Source: Pseudarthrobacter sp. ATCC 49987
Lineage (GTDB): Bacteria; Actinomycetota; Actinomycetes; Actinomycetales; Micrococcaceae
Length of the DNA: 64,000 nucleotides
NCBI RefSeq assembly: GCF_009928425.1
Contig: NZ_JAABNS010000001.1
Span: 2,542,001-2,606,000, forward strand
Reading direction: 5' to 3'
The translations under genes and the position numbers were made by a program. The notes beneath the pieces were generated by a model that searched no databases, was not told the origin of the DNA, and saw only the letters and a list, made by a program, of their open reading frames with translations. Positions 55,837 through 64,000 of this stretch are shown piece after piece; position 1 is the first letter of the stretch, and each line of letters opens with the position of its first letter.

Positions 55837-56799
55837 TTAAAGGAGCGTATCGGAGATGATGCGCGCCCCGTGAACCGGGCCGTGCACCGCCAGGGCGTCG
55901 AGGCCATGGTGCCGCAGGTCGTTGGCCAGTCCCTCAGCCGCTGCCGGGCTGTGCGACAGCAGCGCGACCGTGGGGCCGGAGCCGGAGACAATTCCGGCGA
56001 TCGCCCCCAGGGATTCACCGAGTCCGAGGGTGTCCCGGAGGCTGGGGGCCAGCTCAATCGAGGCGCGCTGGAGATCGTTGACCAGCACCCGGCTCAGGGC
56101 ATCGGCATCGCCTGCCCGCAGGGCCTGGAGGATCATCGGGTCCACCGCCGTGGGTTCCTCGATGACCGCTCCTTCGGCCGAGCGCAGCCGGTCCAGGGTC
56201 CGGTACACCTCCGGGGTGGGCAGGCCGAAGTCCGCGGCCACGAGGACCCAGTCGGTCTGCGCCTTGACCAGGGCCGGCGAGAGTTCGTCGCCCAGGCCGA
56301 GCCCGACGGCGGTTCCGCCGAGCAGGGAGAACGGCACGTCGGCACCGAGTTCGGCGGCCAGCTGGGCCAGCTCGTCGCGCGACAGGCCGCTGTTCCACAG
56401 CGCGTCACAGGCCAGCAGGGTGGCCGCCGCGTCGGCCGAGCCGCCGCCCATGCCTCCGGCCACGGGAACCCGCTTCGTGATTTCGAGGTGGACGCCGGTG
56501 GAGTGCTCCGAGACGTCGGCCATGATGGCCGCGGCCTTGTAGGCCAGATTGCGCTCATCGAGGGGAATGTCGACGCCGTCGAGGTCCAGGGTGCTTGCCG
56601 GGCTGATGCTGACCGTGATGTCCCCGGTGTCCGTGCTGGTGGCGGCGACTTCCTCGTAGAGGGATACCGCAAGGTAGACGCTGGCCACGGAGTGGTAGCC
56701 GTCCGCACGCAGGGGCCCGACATCCAGTGAGACGTTTACTTTGCCGGGAGCCTTGACCCGGACAGTCCTCGCGGCAAAGCGCCCTCTCACTGCGTTCAT
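55837..56799 (-). CDS. ispE: 4-diphosphocytidyl-2-C-methyl-D-erythritol kinase
   Basis: A 320-residue GHMP-family kinase of the non-mevalonate isoprenoid pathway. VKAPGKVNVSLDVGPLRADG begins the fold, and the ATP loop is VPVAGGMGGGSADAAATLL. ATG at 56799 is used. It follows rsmA in the common rsmA-ispE-ABC-F actinobacterial order, and all three are on the same strand. Confidence 0.95.
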   Translation of the reverse strand: MNAVRGRFAARTVRVKAPGKVNVSLDVGPLRADGYHSVASVYLAVSLYEEVAATSTDTGDITVSISPASTLDLDGVDIPLDERNLAYKAAAIMADVSEHSTGVHLEITKRVPVAGGMGGGSADAAATLLACDALWNSGLSRDELAQLAAELGADVPFSLLGGTAVGLGLGDELSPALVKAQTDWVLVAADFGLPTPEVYRTLDRLRSAEGAVIEEPTAVDPMILQALRAGDADALSRVLVNDLQRASIELAPSLRDTLGLGESLGAIAGIVSGSGPTVALLSHSPAAAEGLANDLRHHGLDALAVHGPVHGARIISDTLL

Positions 56800-56880
56800 G
56801 GCTCCACGCTATGGCATGGCGGGGTCAGGCTCCAAGCACAGTCGCGGACCTGCCTCACGTTTCCCGGGCTGCCGCGGAGG

Positions 56881-57804
56881 TCATTGAGCCGGGCGCTCGC
56901 GCGCCTCCGCGATCCGGGAAAACGCCGCGACGTCGATTACTTCGCCGCGGGCGGTGGGGTCGACACCGGCGGCACGAAGGCACCGCTCGGCCTCCGCTGC
57001 GCTGCCTGCCCAGCCGGCCAGTGCGGCGCGCAGGGTCTTGCGGCGCTGGGCGAAGGCGGCGTCGATGACGGCGAACACCTGTTCCCGGGTGGCCGTGGTG
57101 ACGGGTGGTTCCCGGCGGGTGAAGGCCACGAGGCCGGAGTGGATCTTGGGGGCCGGCCAGAAGACGTTCATGCCGATGACGCCGGCCTTGCGCATGCTGC
57201 TGTACCAGGCCCCTTTGACCGAGGGCACGCCGTAGGTTTTGGACCCGGGCCCGGCGGCCAGCCGGTCGGCCACCTCGTCCTGGACCATCACCAGGCCGTG
57301 GCGGAGGCTCGGGAAGTGCTGAAGCAGGTGCAGGACCACCGGGACGGCGACGTTGTAGGGCAGGTTCGCCACGAGCGCGGTGGGCTCCACGGGGAGCTCG
57401 GTGACCCGCATGGCGTCGGCGAGGACCAGATGGAAATTCCCGACGGCGTCCGGCCGCCACTGGGCGACCGTGGCAGGGAGTTTGCCAGCGAGGACCGGAT
57501 CGATCTCGACGGCGACGACCGAGCGGGCGGCGTCCAGCAGGCCCAGGGTGAGGGATCCCAGCCCGGGCCCGACCTCCAGGACTGTCTCGTCCGGGTGGAT
57601 GTCCGCGGCCGCCACGATCCTGCGGATGGTGTTGCCATCAATGACGAAGTTCTGACCGAGGGTCTTGGTGGGGCGGACGCCGATCTCTTCGGCCAGCCTG
57701 CGGATGTCCGAGGCGCCCATGAGGGGTGCGGGGGCGCCCGCCGGCGTGCTGGTTGGCGTGCTGGTTGGCGCATTGCCTGGCGCGGAGGGGGTCGGTTCAG
57801 TCAC
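56881..57804 (-). CDS. rsmA: 16S rRNA dimethyltransferase RsmA (KsgA)
   Basis: A 307-residue SAM-dependent enzyme that dimethylates two adjacent adenines in the 3' terminal helix of 16S r[19 protein letters not shown], the SAM motif [35 protein letters not shown] (catalytic NLPY) and [11 protein letters not shown] are present. The first ~25 residues are a low-complexity Ser/Thr/Pro/Ala extension ([10 protein letters not shown]). The start is GTG at 57804. Confidence 0.95.
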   Translation of the reverse strand: MTEPTPSAPGNAPTSTPTSTPAGAPAPLMGASDIRRLAEEIGVRPTKTLGQNFVIDGNTIRRIVAAADIHPDETVLEVGPGLGSLTLGLLDAARSVVAVEIDPVLAGKLPATVAQWRPDAVGNFHLVLADAMRVTELPVEPTALVANLPYNVAVPVVLHLLQHFPSLRHGLVMVQDEVADRLAAGPGSKTYGVPSVKGAWYSSMRKAGVIGMNVFWPAPKIHSGLVAFTRREPPVTTATREQVFAVIDAAFAQRRKTLRAALAGWAGSAAEAERCLRAAGVDPTARGEVIDVAAFSRIAEARERPAQ

Positions 57805-57844
57805 CTTGGTATCCTATCCCGTTGCCCGCCCCGGGCATGGCGAA

Positions 57845-57872
57845 GGCCGGGTCCGAAGAACCGGACCCGGCC
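57845..57872 (-). terminator. Hairpin between rpfB and rsmA
   Basis: An 11-bp perfect stem (GGCCGGGTCCG at 57845-57855 with 57862-57872) and a 6-nt loop, downstream of the rpfB stop. The T run is poor, so termination may be partial. Confidence 0.65.
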
Positions 57873-57963
57873 CGTGCCGGACTTCCGCTGCCGTGGTCAG
57901 CCGCTGCGGAACCCGCGCTGATTCATGCCCGTCAGCCGGAGCCAAGGCCCCGGCCCGGCGCCA

Positions 57964-59142
57964 CTAGCTTGAGGCGGCCCAGCCGCAGCCCCAGGGCCGC
58001 AGTCCGGCCTTGGCATAGTAAGTGTTAGCGACAGCGATCTGCTGGGCCTTGCTTGCTAGGCTGGCATTCGGGGCATATGCTCCGCCGCCGTTGGCCAGCC
58101 AGGACTGAATATCGAACTGCAGGCCGCCGTAGTAGCCGTTGCCGGAGTTGATGGACCAGTTGCCGGTCGACTCGCACTGCGCGATTTTGTCCCACATGGC
58201 TTCGTTCATCATGGCGGGGGCCGCGGCGCCGGTGTTTGCGGCGGCGGCTTGGGCTGCAGGCTTAGGTTTGGTGCCGACAGTGACCTTTTCGGTGACCGGC
58301 TGCGTGCTGACGGACTGGGACACCAGGGTGCGGGAGGCCTCGCGGCCGTCGATCAGGACCAGCTTAAAGCTCTTGTTGATGGTGCCGGCCACGCCCGCCT
58401 GGGTCACCTTCTTTTCACCCTTGGCCATCCCGGCGTCCTCCGAGGTGAGGGTTTCGAACGGCACGGACTCGGTGGCATCTGCCGTCTTGCTGACGTCCAC
58501 CCGGGAAACCTTGATCACCATGTCATTGACCACGGGCGCGTTGCCCGGCTGCGAAACGCGGTCGCTCGCGGCCAGGGAGATGCCGGCGTCGGAGAGGAGC
58601 TGGGACACATTGGCGGCAGTCGTCGTGGTCTTGTCGGCTTTGCCGTCAGCGACGATGCTCACGGTCTTCGGCGTTGAGATGGACACGAAGGAACCGGAGA
58701 CCGCGAGCTGCGCGTCTTTCGGAACAGACAGCTCGGAGGAACTGGCGACGCCGAGTTCCGTCACGAGGCCTTCGACGGTGGGTGAGGTGGTGCTGATGGT
58801 CCGCTCGGCGCCGTCCAGGCTGACCTTGACGGCCTTGGCGAGGTTGACGTTGATGACGGTGCCGTCCTGTACATGGGAGTCCGCAGCAGGCGTGACCCGG
58901 TCGGAAGACTGGAGTTCAAGGCTGGCGCCCTTGACGACCTGACCGACAGTGCCGCCGAAGGTCTGGACGGAACTCACTTTGCCGTCGACGTTGAGGGTGA
59001 CTGTCTTGTTGTTGCCGACGAAGGCGACGAGCCCCAGCACCAGGGCGACGAGCACCACGAGCTGCGTGCCGACCTTGACGAAGCTGAACTTGCCATCCGA
59101 TGTAAAGAACTTGACCACGATTGCCCGTATCTTTTGGACCAT
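57964..59142 (-). CDS. rpfB: Resuscitation-promoting factor RpfB
   Basis: A 392-residue secreted muralytic protein that wakes dormant cells. A membrane/signal segment (TQLVVLVALVLGLVAFVG) is followed by three DUF348 repeats (first one TVTLNVDGKVSSVQTFGG), a G5 domain (~220-300, VPFETLTSEDAGMAKGEKKV), an Ala-rich linker, and the C-terminal Rpf lysozyme-like domain (MWDKIAQCESTGNWSINSGN, YYGGLQFDIQSWLANGG, GLRPWGCG) with the catalytic Glu after Cys. ATG at 59142 is used; GTG at 59118 is possible. It is located next to rsmA and tatD as in other actinobacteria. Confidence 0.94.
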   Translation of the reverse strand: MVQKIRAIVVKFFTSDGKFSFVKVGTQLVVLVALVLGLVAFVGNNKTVTLNVDGKVSSVQTFGGTVGQVVKGASLELQSSDRVTPAADSHVQDGTVINVNLAKAVKVSLDGAERTISTTSPTVEGLVTELGVASSSELSVPKDAQLAVSGSFVSISTPKTVSIVADGKADKTTTTAANVSQLLSDAGISLAASDRVSQPGNAPVVNDMVIKVSRVDVSKTADATESVPFETLTSEDAGMAKGEKKVTQAGVAGTINKSFKLVLIDGREASRTLVSQSVSTQPVTEKVTVGTKPKPAAQAAAANTGAAAPAMMNEAMWDKIAQCESTGNWSINSGNGYYGGLQFDIQSWLANGGGAYAPNASLASKAQQIAVANTYYAKAGLRPWGCGWAASS

Positions 59143-59424
59143 CCGGGCACGGGGAAAAGTGCACAGTCCCACCCGCCGCAGACAGCCCGGAGGCGGCACC
59201 GGAAACGGTGCGGTGTGTCCGCGGCAGCTGTGTGCACCGCCACACTCACAAACGAGAGCGCGCCCATGGTTCGTTGGCCACGATGCGCGCCCTGCAGGAG
59301 TGAAACTATCCGAAGGCCTTCCCCGACCCCGGCTAATAGTTGTCCACTGTAACCGGAGCGTTATAAACCGTCCAACAAATTGTGCATACCGAGTATCTAC
59401 CCCACGGGGTTTGTTTTCGTCACA

Positions 59425-60312
59425 TCAGTCCCAGGATCCGTAGGCCTGCACGGTATTTCCGGCAATCCGGGAACACAGTTCCGAGAGCTCCCATCCAGTC
59501 AATTCGGCCATGGCCCGGACGGTGTACGGGACCAGATAGCTGGCGTTGGGACGGCCCCGGTGAGGGTGCGGGGTGAGGAACGGGGCATCGGTTTCGACGA
59601 GGATCCGCTCTGGCTCCGCGATGGCCACCGCGGCCCGGAGGTTTGCGGCGTTCTTGAAGGTCAGCGTCCCGGCGAAGGACATAAACCAGCCCTCGCTGTT
59701 GCAGATCCGGGCCAGGTCCTCGCCGCCGGAGAAGCAGTGGAACACCACGCGCTCGGGGGCGCCTTCCTCCCGCAGCACCTGCACCACGTCATCGTGGGCG
59801 TCACGGTCATGGATTTGCAGTGTCAGCCCAAGGCGTTTGGCGATATCGATGTGTCGGCGGAAGGAGTAGCGCTGGTGGGCCAGCCCCTCGCCCTCGGTGC
59901 GGAAGAAGTCCAGGCCCGTCTCGCCGATGGCCCTGATCCGCGGGTGCGCCGCGAGGGCTTCAATCTCGGCCAGGGCCGCCTCCAGTTCGCCCCGGGCGGC
60001 GTAGTCCGGCGCGTCATTGGGGTGGAGGGCGACGGCGCCGAGCAGCCGCGGGTCCAGCTCGACCGCCTGCACGGTGAACCTGGACGATTCGAGGTCGCAC
60101 CCCACCTGCACGGCACCCTGCACCCCGACCGCTTCGGCGGCGTCCAGGGCGTCGGTGATGCTGACCTTCAGCTCGTTGTGGGTGAAATCCAGGTGGGTGT
60201 GGTTGTCCATGACCGGCACGGGAAGCGGTTCCGGCGCCGGCGGATATCCCTGCCTGCCGGTGCCATCGCTGCCGGGCGCACGGAACGGGACGGGGGTAAG
60301 GGGGGTACTCAT
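59425..60312 (-). CDS. TatD-family metal-dependent DNase/hydrolase
   Basis: A 295-residue TIM-barrel hydrolase. DNHTHLDF holds the first two metal-binding His, RAIGETGLDFFR the bridging Glu, LQIHDRDAHDDVV and VVFHCFSGG further His, and ILVETDAPFLTP the final Asp. TatD proteins act as 3'-5' exonucleases in DNA repair or processing. A short N-terminal extension rich in Pro is present. ATG at 60312 follows GAAAG. It is upstream of rpfB on the same strand, with ~280 nt between. Confidence 0.93.
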   Translation of the reverse strand: MSTPLTPVPFRAPGSDGTGRQGYPPAPEPLPVPVMDNHTHLDFTHNELKVSITDALDAAEAVGVQGAVQVGCDLESSRFTVQAVELDPRLLGAVALHPNDAPDYAARGELEAALAEIEALAAHPRIRAIGETGLDFFRTEGEGLAHQRYSFRRHIDIAKRLGLTLQIHDRDAHDDVVQVLREEGAPERVVFHCFSGGEDLARICNSEGWFMSFAGTLTFKNAANLRAAVAIAEPERILVETDAPFLTPHPHRGRPNASYLVPYTVRAMAELTGWELSELCSRIAGNTVQAYGSWD

Positions 60313-60610
60313 CTTTCAACCTTATCGGCGGTCCCCCGGCCGGATGAACCGGCCCCGCGCAGGAGTTAACCTGACCGCGCTACCAGCCGGCCGGAGGCCG
60401 GGCGGAGATTTCCCCGGAACTCTCTGTCAGGCCCGGCAGTTGTGTTAGTACTCTGGTCTAAAGACTGGCTGCCGCACCACGGAAAAACCAGCAGCCAGGA
60501 GCAGAGAGGCTAGGAATCAACGGTCAGGAACACAGGCATACACCCGACGAGTGGCCCGGCAGGCTCCATACCGATCCGACCCGGGAACCACCAGGGCTGA
60601 AAGGCTACCG

Positions 60611-61711
60611 ATGGACTACCACCGCATCTCCCTAGGCCAAGCACTCCCCGAGGAGCCGGACCTCAGGGACGACTCCGCCGCGGCTGGGCTCCCGGCTGCG
60701 CTGCGCCCGGCCTCAGCCCCCGCGGCGATGGATGCGGAGGCGTTCCGCTCCGCCAGCGAGCGGATCCTGACCGCCATCAACACCGTGATCGACGGGAAGG
60801 CGGAAGCGGCCAAGCTGGCACTGACCGTGCTGCTGGCCCAGGGCCACCTGCTCCTCGAGGATGTCCCCGGGGTCGGCAAGACCCTGCTCGCGAAGACGCT
60901 GGCCCGCACCATCGACTGTTCGGTGAGCCGCATTCAGTTCACCCCTGATTTGCTCCCGTCCGACGTCACCGGCGTGTCCATTTACAACCAGGCGTCGAGG
61001 TCCTTTGAGTTCCGGCCCGGAGCCGTGTTCGCCAACATCGTCATCGGCGACGAAATCAACCGCGCCTCCGCCAAGACGCAGTCTGCCCTGCTCGAATGCA
61101 TGGAGGAACACCAGGTCACCGTGGACGGCAAGTCCTACAGGCTCGACGAGCCGTTTATGGTGGTGGCCACGCAGAACCCGATCGAAATGGAGGGGACCTA
61201 CCCGCTCCCGGAGGCGCAGCGGGACCGCTTTATGGCCCGGATCTCGATGGGCTACCCGGACAAGGAAGCCGAGATGGAGATGCTGGAAACCCACCAGGCC
61301 ACATCCCCCCTGGCCAAGGTCACCGCCGTCGTCACCGCCGCCGAGGTCGCGTCCATGATTGCCACGGTGCGGCAGGTGTACGTCTCCCAGTCGATCAAGG
61401 AATACACCGTGTCCCTGGGCCGCGCCACGCGCGAAAGCGGGATGCTCCGGCTCGGTGCCAGCCCCCGTTCCATGCTCCAGCTGCTACGCGCGGCCAAAGC
61501 CACGGCGGCCCTGGAAGGCCGCGATTTTGTGCTGCCCGACGACATCGTCAGCGTGGCTGAATCCGTTCTGGCCCACCGGATCATCCTGGACCGCAGAGCC
61601 GCGAGCACTGGCGAGACTGCCCAGAGCGTGATCCGTACCCTCCTGGCGAAGGTCCCGGTCAGCCCGGACCTGGCGGCCGCCCCGGCTGCCACGCTGCCGA
61701 ACCGCCGCTAG
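60611..61711 (+). CDS. MoxR-family AAA+ ATPase
   Basis: A 366-residue AAA+ ATPase, thought to act as a chaperone for membrane or metal-containing complexes. Walker A is LLEDVPGVGKTLLAKTLA (residues ~82-99), Walker B VIGDEINRASAKTQSALLE, sensor I VVATQNPIEMEGTYPLPEAQ and the arginine-rich lid DRRAAS. ATG at 60611 is chosen for GAAAGG upstream; the frame is open 20 codons earlier. It leads a three-gene operon with a DUF58 protein and a transglutaminase-like protein, the standard arrangement of this family. Confidence 0.93.
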   Translation: MDYHRISLGQALPEEPDLRDDSAAAGLPAALRPASAPAAMDAEAFRSASERILTAINTVIDGKAEAAKLALTVLLAQGHLLLEDVPGVGKTLLAKTLARTIDCSVSRIQFTPDLLPSDVTGVSIYNQASRSFEFRPGAVFANIVIGDEINRASAKTQSALLECMEEHQVTVDGKSYRLDEPFMVVATQNPIEMEGTYPLPEAQRDRFMARISMGYPDKEAEMEMLETHQATSPLAKVTAVVTAAEVASMIATVRQVYVSQSIKEYTVSLGRATRESGMLRLGASPRSMLQLLRAAKATAALEGRDFVLPDDIVSVAESVLAHRIILDRRAASTGETAQSVIRTLLAKVPVSPDLAAAPAATLPNRR

Positions 61712-61724
61712 GGGTGGCCCGGCC

Positions 61725-63233
61725 GTGGCGCTGAAAGACCGGTTCCCGAGGCACATCTTCACGACCCGCGGCTGGGGACTGCTGGGGGCGGGCGCGGTGT
61801 TCCTGCTGGCAGCCCAGGTGATGGGGCGCCGGGACCTGCTGGCGCTGGCCATCCTGCTGTTCGTCCTGCCCTTGCTCTCGCTGGCCGGAACGCGCCTACT
61901 CAAGCCCAACTTCAGTGTCTACCGGGAGTTCACCCCTGCCAGCGTCGAAACGGCGGCCACGGCCACGGTCCGCCTGGCCGTGGCCCGGACCGGCGTCGGC
62001 GCCGGCCACGCGCTCATGGAGGAGCACCTTCCCGCCCGGTTCGGCGAATCCCCTGTTTTCCGGTTCCCGGCCCGTTCGGCCATGGGCGGGACCAGCCGCT
62101 ACGAATATCACCTGCGCTCCGGGAAACGGGGCCAGTTCCTGATCGGACCGGTCACGGCCGAGTTCAGCGACCCCTTCGGGCTGTCCCTGCACCGCCACGC
62201 CATCGACGACGGCGACATCCTCACCGTGACGCCCGCCGCCGTCGAGCTTCCAGTTACCGGGCTGGCCGGCGCCAGGGGGCACGACGGCGTCACTGCCACG
62301 CGCATCCGGGCCAACCCGAGCGACGACGACGTCATGACCCGGGAATACCGCCACGGTGATCCGATGCGCCGTGTGCACTGGGCGGCCACGGCACGGCACG
62401 GGGAACTGATGGTCCGCCAGGAGGAGTCCGTCACCACGCCGGAAGCGACCATCATCCTGGACCAGCGGCTGTCGGCCTTCACCCGCGGCGCCTTTTCGGC
62501 CGGCTCGAATTCGCACGCCCGCCACCCGTTCGGCAGCCCACGCGGGACGGACCGCGGGACGCTTCACCGCGGCGTTCCCCCCGCGGATGGCCACGAACCC
62601 CTGACCAGCGAAGCCTTCGAGTGGGCCGTGACGGCCGCCGTGTCCATCGCCGCCCACCTCGCCGAGCGCAACTATGCGTTGCGTTTCCTCGACGCCGCGG
62701 GCGAGCCCGCCTTCCAGCACTCGCCGTCCGCCCCCGAGCCGGACGCGGAAGAGTACCTCGGCGCACCGGGGCTGCAGTCCGTCGCCGAAAGCCTGGCCGC
62801 GATCCAGCTCGCCAGCCCCCACCACAACCGCCGGGACGCCAGGGAGGCTGCCGCCCCCGGGACTCCTGGCCGGCGGCATCCCTCAGGCGCGGGCGCCGGT
62901 CCGCAGCCGTTCGATGACCGGCTCATGGACAAGCTGGCCGCCCACAGGATGCGCGGGCCCGTCCTGGCTATCCTCGGAAATCTCACGCCGGCCGAAGCCC
63001 GGGCGCTCTCCCCGGCTGCCGGCTTCGCGGCAAATGCGTTTGCCCTGGTGACCACGGAGCGGGCCGCCCAACCCGACGAAGTGCTCGAAGCCCTCCGGCT
63101 CGGCGGCTGGCGGGCCGTGGCCGTCTCCCCCTCGACGCCGCTGCCCGCAGCGTGGACCGCATTCGACGACGGCGGCACCGCACCACTGGCAGCCGCCGCC
63201 GATGTCCGGCGCGGAACGGGGGTCCGGCGATGA
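61725..63233 (+). CDS. DUF58-domain protein of the MoxR operon
   Basis: A 502-residue protein. Two N-terminal membrane helices (GLLGAGAVFLLAAQVMG; LLALAILLFVLPLLSLAG) precede a beta-rich region and the DUF58 core (DDVMTREYRHGDPMRRVHW), which is linked to a von Willebrand-like fold. An unusually long Gly/Arg/His-rich insert (residues ~255-290) lies in the middle. It is thought to work with the MoxR ATPase and the next gene at the cell envelope. GTG at 61725 is 13 nt after moxR. Its stop overlaps the next ATG by 4 nt. Confidence 0.9.
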   Translation: MALKDRFPRHIFTTRGWGLLGAGAVFLLAAQVMGRRDLLALAILLFVLPLLSLAGTRLLKPNFSVYREFTPASVETAATATVRLAVARTGVGAGHALMEEHLPARFGESPVFRFPARSAMGGTSRYEYHLRSGKRGQFLIGPVTAEFSDPFGLSLHRHAIDDGDILTVTPAAVELPVTGLAGARGHDGVTATRIRANPSDDDVMTREYRHGDPMRRVHWAATARHGELMVRQEESVTTPEATIILDQRLSAFTRGAFSAGSNSHARHPFGSPRGTDRGTLHRGVPPADGHEPLTSEAFEWAVTAAVSIAAHLAERNYALRFLDAAGEPAFQHSPSAPEPDAEEYLGAPGLQSVAESLAAIQLASPHHNRRDAREAAAPGTPGRRHPSGAGAGPQPFDDRLMDKLAAHRMRGPVLAILGNLTPAEARALSPAAGFAANAFALVTTERAAQPDEVLEALRLGGWRAVAVSPSTPLPAAWTAFDDGGTAPLAAAADVRRGTGVRR

Positions 63234-64000
63234 CACTGACGCCCCAGCGAAGCGCCGCCGGCGCCGGACAGTCCGGGGCAGGTGCACGGCGCGGCCCGGA
63301 CACCGGCCCGGGTGTCCCCCCGGGGAAACCGAAGGTACGGACGAAGGTGGGCGCACAGCCGTGGCTGATGGCCTTCGCGGTGGCACTCGCCGTCGCCGGT
63401 GCAGCCCTGAGCCTCAACGGAGTGCTGCGGGGATGGGCGTGGTACTCCCCCGTACTCTCGACGGTCCTCACGGTGGCGTTCACCCTGGCCGGTCTGCGCG
63501 CCCTCCGGTGGCGCAGCGTCTTCGTAACGGCTGGTGCGCTGGCGGCACTGGTGCTGATCCTGACATTTACCTTCTTCCGTCCGCAGAGCATCGTGGGATT
63601 CATTCCCTCCGGCGCCACCATGACGCAGCTGGGCCGGTACTTGCGCCGGGCCAGTGAGACTGTCCTCGCGGAAAGCGCGCCCGTGGCACCGAATGCCGGC
63701 ATCGTCCTGCTGGTCTGCGCCGCCCTGGGGCTGATGGTGATCCTGGTCGATGCCCTCGCCTATCCTTTGGCATTGCCGGCGACGAGCGGCGTCGGGATCC
63801 TCGCCATCCTCATCGTTCCCGCCATGATCAAGCCGCAGAGCGTGGGCGCGCTGGGTTTCGCGGCGGCTGCCGCCGGCTACCTGATGATCCTCGGCTGCAG
63901 CCACTGGTTCGCGCCCGACGCTCGGACCGGGGCAGACACAGTACGCAACCCGGGCCAGTTCCGCCGCGGCGCGCTGACAGGCGCCGTAGCGCTGACCGTT
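63230..64000 (+). CDS. TgpA-like transglutaminase-domain membrane protein, N-terminal part (truncated by window end)
   Basis: The first 257 residues of a larger gene. A disordered, Gly/Pro/Arg-rich leader (~45 residues) is followed by at least five membrane helices (PWLMAFAVALAVAGAALSL, VLAALVLILTF-like, IVLLVCAALGLMVILVDALA, GILAILIVPAMI). This matches the DUF3488 membrane region that precedes the extracytoplasmic transglutaminase domain in TgpA proteins; that domain lies outside the window. ATG at 63230 overlaps the DUF58 stop. Third gene of the moxR operon. Confidence 0.85.
   Translation, partial: MTLTPQRSAAGAGQSGAGARRGPDTGPGVPPGKPKVRTKVGAQPWLMAFAVALAVAGAALSLNGVLRGWAWYSPVLSTVLTVAFTLAGLRALRWRSVFVTAGALAALVLILTFTFFRPQSIVGFIPSGATMTQLGRYLRRASETVLAESAPVAPNAGIVLLVCAALGLMVILVDALAYPLALPATSGVGILAILIVPAMIKPQSVGALGFAAAAAGYLMILGCSHWFAPDARTGADTVRNPGQFRRGALTGAVALTV

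Noticed and set aside
59143..59424. A c-di-AMP (ydaO-type) riboswitch before rpfB
   Set aside because: Such riboswitches precede some actinobacterial rpf genes, but I could not recognise the conserved core in this leader by eye. A covariance-model search would decide.

Overview
The window is a chromosomal segment of a high-GC actinobacterium, most likely Arthrobacter or a close relative in the Micrococcaceae. This is judged from gene content and order: mfd with a YdjM-family gene, sufS-sufU, pth-rplY, prs-glmU-tRNA-Gln, an ABC-F gene with ispE-rsmA-rpfB-tatD, and a moxR-DUF58-transglutaminase operon. Protein style fits as well (very GC-rich third positions, GTG/TTG starts, several genes that look leaderless). 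The species cannot be fixed from the sequence alone.

Layout. 1-345: tail of an IS30-type insertion sequence. 423-1835: an MHS-family transporter with a paired inverted-repeat operator upstream. 2122-7347: nitrate uptake and assimilatory nitrate reductase operon (narK-nasC-nasB). 7366-9493: small membrane and exported proteins, a decayed Excalibur-domain gene and a long inverted repeat. 9494-14416: membrane protein, HEWGH metallopeptidase, acidic unknown protein, a frameshifted flavodoxin and an aldehyde dehydrogenase. 14500-19225: quinone dehydrogenase, purine nucleoside phosphorylase, an Rrf2 regulator and a phospho-sugar mutase. 19243-25871: nitrite assimilation locus (nirD diverging from nirB-cobA-nnaR, then a NirB-like FAD oxidoreductase). 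25958-34182: deoC, mfd and several small or SDR genes. 34270-36075: sufS-sufU. 36310-48165: four consecutive very large LuxR-type regulators with STAND-like ATPase domains. 48352-64000: a housekeeping block (pth, rplY, prs, glmU, tRNA-Gln, tetR, ABC-F, ispE, rsmA, rpfB, tatD) followed by moxR-DUF58-tgpA, cut by the window end.

How the parts work together. NarK imports nitrate, NasC/NasB reduce it to nitrite, and NirB/NirD reduce nitrite to ammonium using siroheme whose first committed methylation is made by CobA. The HemD-like/winged-helix protein after cobA matches the NnaR type of nitrate-assimilation regulator. Four promoters (narK, nirD, nirB and the satellite oxidoreductase) share one architecture: a GAAAC-type box ending exactly 10 nt upstream of a TANNNT -10 element, with related 5-mers phased every 11 nt upstream. 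This is what a GlnR/OmpR-type activator would be expected to use, and it joins two loci about 12 kb apart into one inferred regulon.

The least explained parts are the four-gene STAND-LuxR array with its ~1 kb non-coding gap, a 12-copy decamer array between the last of those genes and sufS, a cluster of GGACATG-type repeats between tetR and the ABC-F gene, and a 91-bp element with 18-bp perfect inverted ends near 8.7 kb.
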